From JAKORR01 sp964608495 (GTDB lineage Bacteria > Armatimonadota > Zipacnadia > Zipacnadales > FEN-943), in assembly GCA_964608495.1 (NCBI GenBank), contig CAZSOQ010000170.1, positions 1 to 11,568 of the forward strand: 11,568 nt of DNA. The letters run 5' to 3'. Numbering within the stretch: position 1 is the stretch's first letter; each line of letters begins with the position of its first letter. The notes beneath the pieces are model-generated. The model was not told the DNA's origin and did not search any database. It saw nothing but the letters and a program-made list of their open reading frames with translations. Both the position numbers and the translations under genes were made by a program. Below are positions 5,729 to 11,568 of the stretch, piece after piece.

Positions 5729-7084
5729 CTACTGGGGCGTGGTGGGCCAGAAGCGGTTCAGGTCCACGAAAACGTAGTGCTGCTTGTAGGCGGGTGAGGC
5801 CTTGCCGTCCTCCCACGCCGCGTTGGCAACCCAGAGGCGGTTGCGCGCCGGCTCGAAGACCACGCTGTGCAGGTTGCCGCCCCCGGCGACCGGCTCAGTC
5901 TGGAGCAGCGCGCGGGCCAGCCGGGCGTCTAGCTGACCCCGGTGGGTCTTGATCCAGTGGCTCAGGGAGGCGTACCGCTGCCAGGTGTCCAGGCTGCGGA
6001 TGGCCAGCCGGCCGAGCTCGATGGGGATTCCCACGCGCTCGGCCTGCTTGAGCTGCATCTCGCGGCTGAGGAAGTGGTTCGTGCGGCGCACGCAGTCCGG
6101 CATGGGCCAGTGGATCGGCGGGTCGTTCTCGGCCCGGTCGTCGGGCTTGAAGATGACGACCTTCTCGGCGTCCACCTCGAAGGCGCGGGCCGTGGGGACC
6201 TTGCCGTCCGAGATCAGGAAGTTCCAGCCGGTGGTCGCGGGGTACTCGGAGACCAGACGCTCGGCCTGCTCGATCGTGCCGCAGTACTGGAGGAGCTGGC
6301 GGCAGATGAAGAAGAGCGGTAGGCCGTCGAGGGTCTCCCTGGAGCTGGAGGCAGTCATCTCGCCGAAGGTGAGCCCCGCGGAGTTGATCCCGGTGACGGC
6401 GCCGATGCAGCCGGCATAGGTGACCAGGGCGAAGGGAAGGCCCTGGTCGGGGATGCCCACGTACAGGCAGGCCTGCTGCTGGATGCCCGTGCCGGTGCTC
6501 CAGTCGAGGTTGCGGCCGTGGATGAGCTGGCCGTCGGGCGTCCAGCGACCCCAGACGGCGAAGTTCGAGCAGTCCTTGCCCGGTGCGCCGTCGGGCCGGC
6601 CCCAGCTCTTGCCGTAGTGAACCATGTCGGCGTGGGTGTGCATGCGCAGCACGGTCTCGTAGGGCACGCCGGCCCCCTCGGCCACGCCCTTCATCTCCTC
6701 GATGTACTCCTCGGGGATGTGCTTGGCCATGCTCGCGGCGCAGCGGCGCTGGTACTCGACCGAGTAGCCCTGCTTCTGCTCGATGCGGCCGACGAGGTAG
6801 TCCTGCAGGCCGGCCTTGATGCGCTCGGCGACGGCCGCGCCGAACTGGCGCCCCATCTCGAAGGGCGTGCCGCGCGCGACGACCACGGGCAGGCCGTCCA
6901 CGAGCCGGAGATGGTCGCTCACCTGCTCGACGCGGGCCTGTTCCGTGTAGTCGCCGAGGAGGGACTCGTCGAGGTCGGGTGGAGTGAAGGCGTTGATCTC
7001 GCCGACGAGGCCCTGGGCGGTGCCGAGGAGGGCAAGAACGAGCAGCACAGGGAGCAGGGCCACGAGATACCAGCGATTGGGCAT
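5729..7084 (-). CDS. Exported C45-family (AAT-like) Ntn hydrolase
   Basis: A 451-residue protein with an N-terminal signal peptide or membrane anchor: R4, then a hydrophobic core at about 6-20, with no lipobox Cys. The mature part resembles acyl-CoA:6-aminopenicillanic acid acyltransferase-like proteins (peptidase family C45). The N-terminal motif GTPFEMGRQFGAAVAERI is at 72-89. The likely nucleophile, freed by self-cleavage, is C172 in GKDCSNFAVWG (169-179). HGRNLDW (189-195), GLTFGEM (237-243), NFLISD (288-293), AFEVD (301-305), TNHF (335-338) and NLHSVVFEP (404-412) follow in family order. These enzymes cleave or transfer amide-linked acyl groups; the substrate here is unknown, and activity outside the cytoplasm is inferred from the signal. 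The start is ATG at 7084 with GGGAGGAG 5 nt upstream. The gene lies 45 bp after the Usp-like gene on the same strand and is probably cotranscribed. It converges with dnaE2. Confidence 0.82.
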   Translation of the reverse strand: MPNRWYLVALLPVLLVLALLGTAQGLVGEINAFTPPDLDESLLGDYTEQARVEQVSDHLRLVDGLPVVVARGTPFEMGRQFGAAVAERIKAGLQDYLVGRIEQKQGYSVEYQRRCAASMAKHIPEEYIEEMKGVAEGAGVPYETVLRMHTHADMVHYGKSWGRPDGAPGKDCSNFAVWGRWTPDGQLIHGRNLDWSTGTGIQQQACLYVGIPDQGLPFALVTYAGCIGAVTGINSAGLTFGEMTASSSRETLDGLPLFFICRQLLQYCGTIEQAERLVSEYPATTGWNFLISDGKVPTARAFEVDAEKVVIFKPDDRAENDPPIHWPMPDCVRRTNHFLSREMQLKQAERVGIPIELGRLAIRSLDTWQRYASLSHWIKTHRGQLDARLARALLQTEPVAGGGNLHSVVFEPARNRLWVANAAWEDGKASPAYKQHYVFVDLNRFWPTTPQ

Positions 7085-7129
7085 GAGAACTCCTCCCGAT
7101 AGGGTGTGGCCGGGGCCGGGGCTGGCCGG

Positions 7130-7930
7130 CTAGTAGCCTACGAGCGAGACAAGCGACGGACGGGCCAGAGCAGCGGCGGCGAACTGCCTGGTGGGCGGGC
7201 CGGCGACGATGTCGGCGCCCGCCTCCTCCGCGACGGCAGGGAAATTCCGGGCGCGAAGGCCAAGGAGCGAGTCAACGGTGTGCTCGACATGGTAGCCGAC
7301 TGCCACGACGCGGGCCTCGTCCATTCGCTGCTCGAGGAGCCGCCGGCCGGGCCCCGAGGCCGTGACGGCCATGCGCAGGTTGAGGACCGAGGCGAGGCGG
7401 GCGGCACAGCGCAGGGCCCGGGCGCAGTCGGCAGAGCCGTCGTAGAGGACGGCCATCCTGCGCAGGAGGACGAACTTCGCGGCGGTGAACAGGCACGGAC
7501 AGGCGGCGGTGGTGGCCAGGGCTACCCCGTCGCGGGACGACAGCGCCTCGACCGTGCCGGGACAGCAGGCGACGATAAGGTCGTTGAGGCGGGAGAGCTC
7601 GCGCAGGCGGGGCAGCAGAAGGCCGTGGACCGGAACGATCTGGTGGAGAAGACGCCGGCGCTCGCACTGGGACGCCGCGACGAGGGCGTGCTTGGGAACG
7701 CTCGCGGGCGCTGCCGACGCCTCCGGCCACAGGGCCTCGTCGCCCACGGCCTCGTCCACGGGGTTGGGCTCCATGCCGGGCAGGTCGGCCGTCAGGTCCT
7801 CGCGCTGGGCAGGGGACACCGCGGCAAGGAACAGGCGCGCCGCCAGGCGCTCGGCCAGGTCCATGGCCTGCTCGAGGGCCACCTCGCTGCCCGCGCTGGG
7901 GCAGATTGGGACGAGGATGTTGCGGAACAC
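7130..7930 (-). CDS. Degenerate tandem universal-stress-protein-like protein
   Basis: A 266-residue cytoplasmic protein made of two UspA-like halves. The first begins FRNILVPI, followed by a helix ALEQAMDLAERLAARLFLA (18-36), and ends near LNDLIVACC...CPCLF (115-148). The second begins with MAVLYDGSADCARALRCAAR (159-178) and ends near GADIVAGPP (238-246). The usual ATP-binding motif G-x2-G-x9-G-S/T near the end of Usp domains is not recognisable in either half, so nucleotide binding is doubtful. It may be a regulatory or structural Usp variant. The start is GTG at 7930; only a weak, distant Shine-Dalgarno-like AAGGTAGG lies upstream. Two TAG codons stand almost together at the 3' end. The exported C45-type hydrolase follows after 45 bp, and the D-aminoacylase precedes it by 129 bp. 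Usp family membership is fairly sure; function is not. Confidence 0.68.
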   Translation of the reverse strand: MFRNILVPICPSAGSEVALEQAMDLAERLAARLFLAAVSPAQREDLTADLPGMEPNPVDEAVGDEALWPEASAAPASVPKHALVAASQCERRRLLHQIVPVHGLLLPRLRELSRLNDLIVACCPGTVEALSSRDGVALATTAACPCLFTAAKFVLLRRMAVLYDGSADCARALRCAARLASVLNLRMAVTASGPGRRLLEQRMDEARVVAVGYHVEHTVDSLLGLRARNFPAVAEEAGADIVAGPPTRQFAAAALARPSLVSLVGY

Positions 7931-8059
7931 GGCCGCTCGCCTACCTTAGCCCGCGGGCCCCCCGAAGGAGAGCTCACGCACTAAGGATACCAGGACGCGG
8001 CCGGGGACGCCAGGGGCCCCGAACGACAACGAAGGGCGAAGGGCGGCGGAACGCGCGAT
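7931..8059. other. Gap between D-aminoacylase and Usp-like genes
   Basis: This 129-bp gap contains the 10-bp palindrome GCCCGCGGGC at 7949-7958. The 11 bases TTAGCCCGCGG (7946-7956) also occur in the reverse complement of the repeat at 9851-9895, so this may be a remnant of that repeat. No clear promoter for the Usp-like gene was recognised. Confidence 0.3.
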
Positions 8060-9550
8060 TCAGGGCGAGAAACGCAGGACGCGGCCGTGGTTGCCCGGGA
8101 GAGTGCGCTCGTTGTCCACGGCGAGGGAGCCGTTCACCAGGACGTACTTGATGCCCCGCGGATACTGGTGGGGCTGCTTGAAGGTGGCGGTGTCGAGGAT
8201 CTGGGATTCACTGAAGAGCACCAGATCGGCGAAGTAGCCCTGGCGTACGTACCCCCTGTCGGCCAAGCCGAACTTGTCCGCGGCCATGCCGGAGGCCTTG
8301 CGGATGCCGGTGGCCAGGTCGTACAGGCGCGCGTCCCGGCCGTAGCGGCCGATGCCGCGGGGGAAGGTGCCGTAGTTGCGCGGATGGCAGAAGCCGTGGC
8401 CGGGACGGCGGAGATGGCCGTCGGAGCCGAACATCACCAGGGGGTGGGACAGAAAGGTGCGCAGATTGTCCTCGCGCATGGCGTGGAAGACGCAGGACAT
8501 GCCGCCCTTGATGACAAGAGAAAGCACGAGCTCCTCGGGAGGGACGCCACGGGCGTCGGCCACCTCGGCAAGGGTCCTGCCCTCCAGCTCGGGGTCGGGC
8601 TCCAGCGGAGCGAACACCACGGAGTCGGGGCCGCCGATAAGGTCCATGTGCTCGCGGAGGGCGGCGACCACCTCCGGGTGCACGGCGGGGTCCTGGAGGC
8701 TGGCCAGACCTCCGCGGCGGCCGGCCTCCTCGCGCACGGGCTGTGGAAGGAGGGCCGAGATGCCGCTGAAGCAGGCCGTGTAGGGGTAGCGGTCGGCGTG
8801 CACGCGGACGTCCGTGGCACCGTCGAGGAGGGCGATGACCTCGCCGATCCTGTCCCAGGCCAGATGGCCGTGGGTCTTGATGTGGGAAATCTGGACGGGT
8901 ATCTGGGCGCGACGGCCGATCTCGAGGGCCTCGGCGACGGCCTCGACAAGGCCCTGGCCCTCGTTGCGGATGTGGCTGGTGTAGATGCCGCCGCCCTCGG
9001 CGACGGCCTGGGAGACGGCGACCAGCTCGCCGGTGGTGACCCAGGTGGAGAAATAGCCCGTGGACATGCCGAAGGCGCCGTCGTCCAGGGCCTGGCGCGC
9101 GAGGGAGCGCAGGGCTTCCAGCTCCTCGGACGTGGGCGCGCGACCGTTCTCGGCCACAGCCTGGGAACGAAGGGTCGAGTGGCCGACCAGAGTGGCGTAG
9201 TTCTGCTTGATGCCGAGCTGGGAGACGGCGTCGAGGTGCTCGCCGATGGGCCAGGCGGAGCCGCCGCAATTGCCGGCGATGAGAGTGGTCACGCCCTGGC
9301 GGAGCATGTTGTCGGCCTCGGGGATGTTGAGGATGCCGCCCTCGGCCTCGTTGTGGGCGTGGTTGTGGGGGTCAATGAAGCCCGGGGCCAGGGCCAGGCC
9401 CTCCGCGTCCAGCACGAACCCGGGTTCGGCCCGGCCGAGGGGGCCGACAGCGGCGATGCGGTCGCCAATGACCCCCACGTCGCCCCGGAAGGGGGGCGAG
9501 CCGGAGCCGTCGTAGATGCGAGCGCCCCGAAGGAGAAGGTCGAAGGTCAT
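8060..9550 (-). CDS. N-acyl-D-amino-acid deacylase (D-aminoacylase family)
   Basis: A 496-residue amidohydrolase that should hydrolyse N-acyl-D-amino acids to a D-amino acid and a carboxylic acid. The composite-domain start FDLLLRGARIYDGSG (3-17) is typical. Zinc-site residues can be placed: H62 and H64 in GFIDPHNHAH, the bridging Cys C95 in GNCGGS, H193 in TSHIRNEG, H223 in ISHIKTHG, and D377 in GSDGHL. The spacing of 30 between H193 and H223 matches H220/H250 of the Alcaligenes D-aminoacylase. The C-terminal beta-composite part has QGYFADLVLF (437-446) and YPRGIKYVLVNG (463-474). Length is normal for the family and no signal peptide is seen, so it is cytoplasmic. ATG 9550 is chosen because family similarity begins there and GGGAGG lies upstream at a good distance; a frame extending to 9805 is Arg/Pro-rich non-coding sequence. 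A dipeptidase-like or N-acyl-D-glutamate specificity cannot be excluded. Confidence 0.9.
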   Translation of the reverse strand: MTFDLLLRGARIYDGSGSPPFRGDVGVIGDRIAAVGPLGRAEPGFVLDAEGLALAPGFIDPHNHAHNEAEGGILNIPEADNMLRQGVTTLIAGNCGGSAWPIGEHLDAVSQLGIKQNYATLVGHSTLRSQAVAENGRAPTSEELEALRSLARQALDDGAFGMSTGYFSTWVTTGELVAVSQAVAEGGGIYTSHIRNEGQGLVEAVAEALEIGRRAQIPVQISHIKTHGHLAWDRIGEVIALLDGATDVRVHADRYPYTACFSGISALLPQPVREEAGRRGGLASLQDPAVHPEVVAALREHMDLIGGPDSVVFAPLEPDPELEGRTLAEVADARGVPPEELVLSLVIKGGMSCVFHAMREDNLRTFLSHPLVMFGSDGHLRRPGHGFCHPRNYGTFPRGIGRYGRDARLYDLATGIRKASGMAADKFGLADRGYVRQGYFADLVLFSESQILDTATFKQPHQYPRGIKYVLVNGSLAVDNERTLPGNHGRVLRFSP

Positions 9551-9850
9551 TGGGCTGCCTCCCGGTGATGCGCCCCTGCGGAGGAGGGCGGCGGGAAAGG
9601 AGACCGGTCTGGCGCGACGCGATTCCCCCGCGCAGGGAGGGCTGTTCGCTGCCGTGGGGCGCGCTCCTTTGCGGGAGGTGGGCGAAGCGCACCGGGCCTT
9701 GCGCAGGGAACAGACCGCAGTGGGCCTCCCGCACGGGACAGAGCGGACCCGGCCTCCGGCGGAAGGCGGTGCGTGGGTCAAGAGCGGAGGAGCATGCCCC
9801 GCCACCTTCGCGGGACGGGGGACGGGCCGGATGGGGACTCCTCGTCAACA
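9551..9850. other. Non-coding gap upstream of the D-aminoacylase gene
   Basis: No supported gene lies between the D-aminoacylase start and the repeats at 9851. Open frames on both strands are Arg/Pro/Gly-rich and have no recognisable domain. A weak nested hairpin (CCCCGC...GCGGG..GGGG) lies near 9796-9820. The D-aminoacylase promoter should be here if the gene is not read through from the GNAT gene, but no clear -10/-35 pair was found. Confidence 0.45.
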
Positions 9851-9895
9851 GACGGATCACCACCAGGCCACCGCCGCGGGCTAAAGCCCGCGACT
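9851..9895. repeat. 45-bp structured repeat, copy 1
   Basis: The copy begins GACGGATCACCACCAGGC and ends GCGACT. It contains a hairpin with a 7-bp stem CGCGGGC/GCCCGCG and loop TAAA (9875-9892). A second copy starts 66 bp further on; the two match without gaps at 35 of 45 positions by hand alignment. Both lie downstream of the GNAT gene and upstream of the D-aminoacylase gene. Confidence 0.7.
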
Positions 9896-9916
9896 ACTAG
9901 CAGCCCCCTGCACAAA

Positions 9917-9961
9917 GACGGACCACTACGAGGCTGCCGCCGCAGGCGGAGGCCTGCGACT
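9917..9961. repeat. 45-bp structured repeat, copy 2
   Basis: The copy begins GACGGACCACTACGAGGC and ends GCGACT. Its hairpin stem is CGCAGGC/GCCTGCG with loop GGAG (9941-9958). Compared with copy 1, one stem pair has changed from G-C to A-T on both sides, so base pairing is kept while the sequence differs. It ends 25 bp before the 3' end of the GNAT gene and could also act as its 3' hairpin. Confidence 0.7.
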
Positions 9962-9985
9962 GGGAGGATGGTGGGGGCTGGCCCG

Positions 9986-11197
9986 CTAGATGTAGTCCAG
10001 ATGGTGGTAGACCCAGGGGCAATAGGGCAGGGCGTGAGCGAGACGGTCAACTACGTCGTCGTCGCCGCCGCGGATGGTGAGCTGGTCGTGGGCGACGGCA
10101 GTGCGGACGTCGAGGCGGCGGCAGAGCAGGCGGCAGATCACCCAGTCCTTGCCCTCGAGGGTCACCCGGCGGCGGGCCGAGGCGCCCTCGTGGAGGCGGT
10201 AGTCAGTGCGCGGCGTCCACACGTCGAGGACGAGATCGTCCAGGGGGGCGAGGTCCTCGGCGGTGCGCTGAAGGAGACGCGAGGGGTTGATGACGCGGGC
10301 CATGATCATGAAGCTGCGCAGGTCCTCCTCGAAGCCTACCTCGGTCAGCAGCTCGCGGGAGGGATGCTCCCAGGAGACGTGGGCGGTGACGGGACGCCCG
10401 CGCTGGGCGCCCAGGGCGCCGAGCGCGTCGAGGACGGGGCGCACGGCATGGCGGCTGGTGCCGGACAGCTCCAGAAGGGTGAGCGGACTGGTCTTGCCTT
10501 CGGACTCCCGCCGATGGCCGATGATGGCGTAGGCTTCCAGGGGACCTGAGGCCGGGTAGCGGAGGTAGGAGACCTCGGTGGGGAGGACGACGTAAATGTG
10601 GCTGCGCAACTGGGGACCCCAGTAGTCCTCGCGGCGAGGGGGGAAGCCCCCGGCGTTGCCGTAGCGGGCTTCGAAGACGCGCAGCAGCTCGGGGCCCTCG
10701 GCATCGAGGGCCGCCAGGTCGAGAACCGCGCACTCGCCGAGGTCGCCGGAGGGACTGGCCCAATTGGCGGAGCGGATGAAGATGAGGTCGTCGTGCCCGG
10801 AGCGCTCGTAGAACTTGTAGCCCCGGGAACGCTCGGCGCCCCGGTAGACGGTGAGCAGGTCGCAGCGCTCGGCGAGGAACTCGGCAGCGGCTTCTATCAT
10901 CCTGGTGCCCAGGCCCAGGCTGCGCATGTCCTCGCGGACGCCCACGGCGTTCTCCTGGGCGACCTTGACGACCTTGCCGGGGGCGACAAGGAAATCGCGT
11001 ATCTCGAAGGGAATGGCCCCGACGGGCTCGTCGCCCAGGTAGGCGAGGGAGGCGGTGAAGCGCTCGGCCGTGGCCAGCCACTGTTCGAGGGTGAGGGGCG
11101 GGAAGATGGCGTTGCGGACCTTGAGGAGGTCCCCGGCGTCCTCCGGCCTATACTCCCGGACAGTCACCTGGTCGGGACTGGAGCTAGGATCGGGCAC
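9986..11197 (-). CDS. GNAT-family N-acetyltransferase with extended C-terminal half
   Basis: A 403-residue protein. The N-terminal GNAT domain (about 10-140) has the acetyl-CoA-binding motif with RSLGLGTRMIEAA (92-104) after a beta-strand VKVAQENAVGV, and YKFYERSGHDD (127-137) in the position of the usual 'FYxxxGF'. A second GNAT-like half ends at VGFEEDLRSFMIMARVINP (287-305). The last 100 residues, ending PWVYHHLDYI, resemble the SCP2-like tail of Eis-type or two-GNAT proteins. The acceptor cannot be predicted; members modify small amines or proteins. The start is GTG 11197, with AGGAGGGAG 5 nt upstream; an extension to 11473 would run into the divergent gene and has no domain. It is transcribed divergently from the RraA-family gene across 126 bp. 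The next gene on the strand, a D-aminoacylase, lies 435 bp away. Confidence 0.78.
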   Translation of the reverse strand: MPDPSSSPDQVTVREYRPEDAGDLLKVRNAIFPPLTLEQWLATAERFTASLAYLGDEPVGAIPFEIRDFLVAPGKVVKVAQENAVGVREDMRSLGLGTRMIEAAAEFLAERCDLLTVYRGAERSRGYKFYERSGHDDLIFIRSANWASPSGDLGECAVLDLAALDAEGPELLRVFEARYGNAGGFPPRREDYWGPQLRSHIYVVLPTEVSYLRYPASGPLEAYAIIGHRRESEGKTSPLTLLELSGTSRHAVRPVLDALGALGAQRGRPVTAHVSWEHPSRELLTEVGFEEDLRSFMIMARVINPSRLLQRTAEDLAPLDDLVLDVWTPRTDYRLHEGASARRRVTLEGKDWVICRLLCRRLDVRTAVAHDQLTIRGGDDDVVDRLAHALPYCPWVYHHLDYI

Positions 11198-11323
11198 GGC
11201 GGCTCCCTCCTGGGTCCTCGAGACAGGACGGGCGCGAATGGGCGCTGCCTTCCACGCGGCGTGGCGGAGACCTGCCGGAGGGACGCGGCGCCAGGGATTC
11301 CGAGGGGCGAAGGGACGGGACCA
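11198..11323. promoter_or_regulatory. Divergent promoter region between GNAT and RraA-family genes
   Basis: Both promoters should lie in these 126 bp. A 13-bp palindrome CCACGCGGCGTGG (11252-11264, 6-bp arms around one base) sits near the middle and could be an operator serving both genes. Arms this short arise by chance fairly often in GC-rich DNA. No convincing -10/-35 pair was picked out. Confidence 0.3.
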
Positions 11324-11568
11324 ATGGTAAGCGAGGAATGGAGGCCGTATGCTGAGGCGCTGGACAGCGCATCCATCGCGGATGCGGCGAAGAAGCTGGG
11401 GTACCCGCCCCGGTTCATGGACGCCGGGATCAAACCGGTCTGGAGCGGGGCGAAGACGATGGGGCCGGCGCACACGGTGCGGGTGATCCCGGGGCAGCCG
11501 GTATGCACCGAGGCGATCGAGGCGGCGCGGCCGGGGGACGTGATCCTGGTTGACGCCAGGGGCCGGAC
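11324..11568 (+). CDS. RraA / HMG-aldolase family protein, 5' part
   Basis: The first 81 codons are visible; the gene runs off the window. The start is ATG 11324, with AAGGGA (11310-11315) 8 nt upstream. The sequence shows the family opening: SASIADAAKKLG (15-26), like 'sTaxvaDAlxrLG', then IKPVWSGAKTMGPAHTVRV (36-54) and EAIEAARPGDVILVDARG (63-80). The family includes 4-hydroxy-4-methyl-2-oxoglutarate/oxaloacetate aldolases and RraA, the inhibitor of RNase E. The metal-binding D...RD residues of the aldolases would lie beyond the window, so enzyme and regulator cannot be separated here. A sugar-acid or aromatic-catabolism aldolase role is common for such stand-alone members. Old 'demethylmenaquinone methyltransferase' labels for this family are wrong. 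Confidence 0.85.
   Translation, partial: MVSEEWRPYAEALDSASIADAAKKLGYPPRFMDAGIKPVWSGAKTMGPAHTVRVIPGQPVCTEAIEAARPGDVILVDARGR

Noticed and set aside
7106..7984. Open frame of 292 codons opposite the Usp-like gene
   Set aside because: Gly/Arg-rich without recognisable domain; the opposite frame shows two Usp-like halves.
8087..9568. Antisense open frame of 493 codons opposite the D-aminoacylase gene
   Set aside because: Gly/Ala/Val/Asp-rich translation without motifs; the reverse strand carries the complete zinc-site pattern of D-aminoacylase.
9551..9805. N-terminal extension of the D-aminoacylase frame
   Set aside because: The extension is Arg/Pro-rich and lacks similarity, and a good ribosome binding site and family start lie at 9550.
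9851..9961. CRISPR array
   Set aside because: Only two copies with 78% identity and a 21-bp spacer, each with its own hairpin; no cas genes in the window.
11198..11473. N-terminal extension of the GNAT frame
   Set aside because: It would overlap the divergent RraA-family gene, and GTG 11197 has a strong AGGAGG site.

Overview
The window is a high-GC bacterial stretch (about 70% GC in genes by hand count, near 53% in parts of the non-coding DNA). It looks like part of an uncultured or little-studied genome. LexA-box-like sites of the Gram-positive/actinobacterial type (CGAAC-N4-GTTCG-like), an ImuB/DUF6504/DnaE2 gene order, a secreted C45-family hydrolase and dispersed palindromic repeats suggest a non-proteobacterial lineage. 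Armatimonadota, Chloroflexota, Planctomycetota or Actinomycetota-like groups are possible; the sequence alone does not decide the phylum.

Left part (1-5176, + strand): an SOS mutagenesis cassette. Two LexA-box-like sites and a promoter-like pair at 50-84 precede a leader of about 215 nt. Then come imuB (305-1489), a small DUF6504-type gene (about 1575-1868) and dnaE2/imuC (1874-5176), closely spaced as one operon. No imuA is visible. ImuB has lost most of its catalytic acidic residues, as expected of a mutasome scaffold, while DnaE2 keeps its polymerase aspartates and most of its PHP metal ligands. The DnaE2 reading frame carries an extra Pro/Gly/Ser/Arg-rich segment of about 60 codons, just before the OB-fold region. 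It encodes a strong palindrome and looks like an in-frame repeat insertion.

Middle (5177-5728): a convergent intergenic region with no convincing gene. It holds three strong palindromes directly after dnaE2, a lower-GC stretch, and a REP-like element.

Right part (5729-11197, - strand), in order of transcription from the right: a GNAT acetyltransferase with an extended C-terminal half (9986-11197); a 435-bp non-coding gap holding a pair of 45-bp structured repeats; an N-acyl-D-amino-acid deacylase (8060-9550); a degenerate tandem-Usp protein (7130-7930); and an exported C45-type Ntn hydrolase (5729-7084). The last two are 45 bp apart and probably cotranscribed. At the right edge, diverging from the GNAT gene, is the 5' part of an RraA/HMG-aldolase-family gene (11324 to window end).

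The most rewarding places are the imuA-less SOS cassette with its palindrome-bearing dnaE2, and the repeat pair at 9851-9961, whose hairpin stem shows a compensatory base-pair change. No wholly new defence or mobile system could be recognised.
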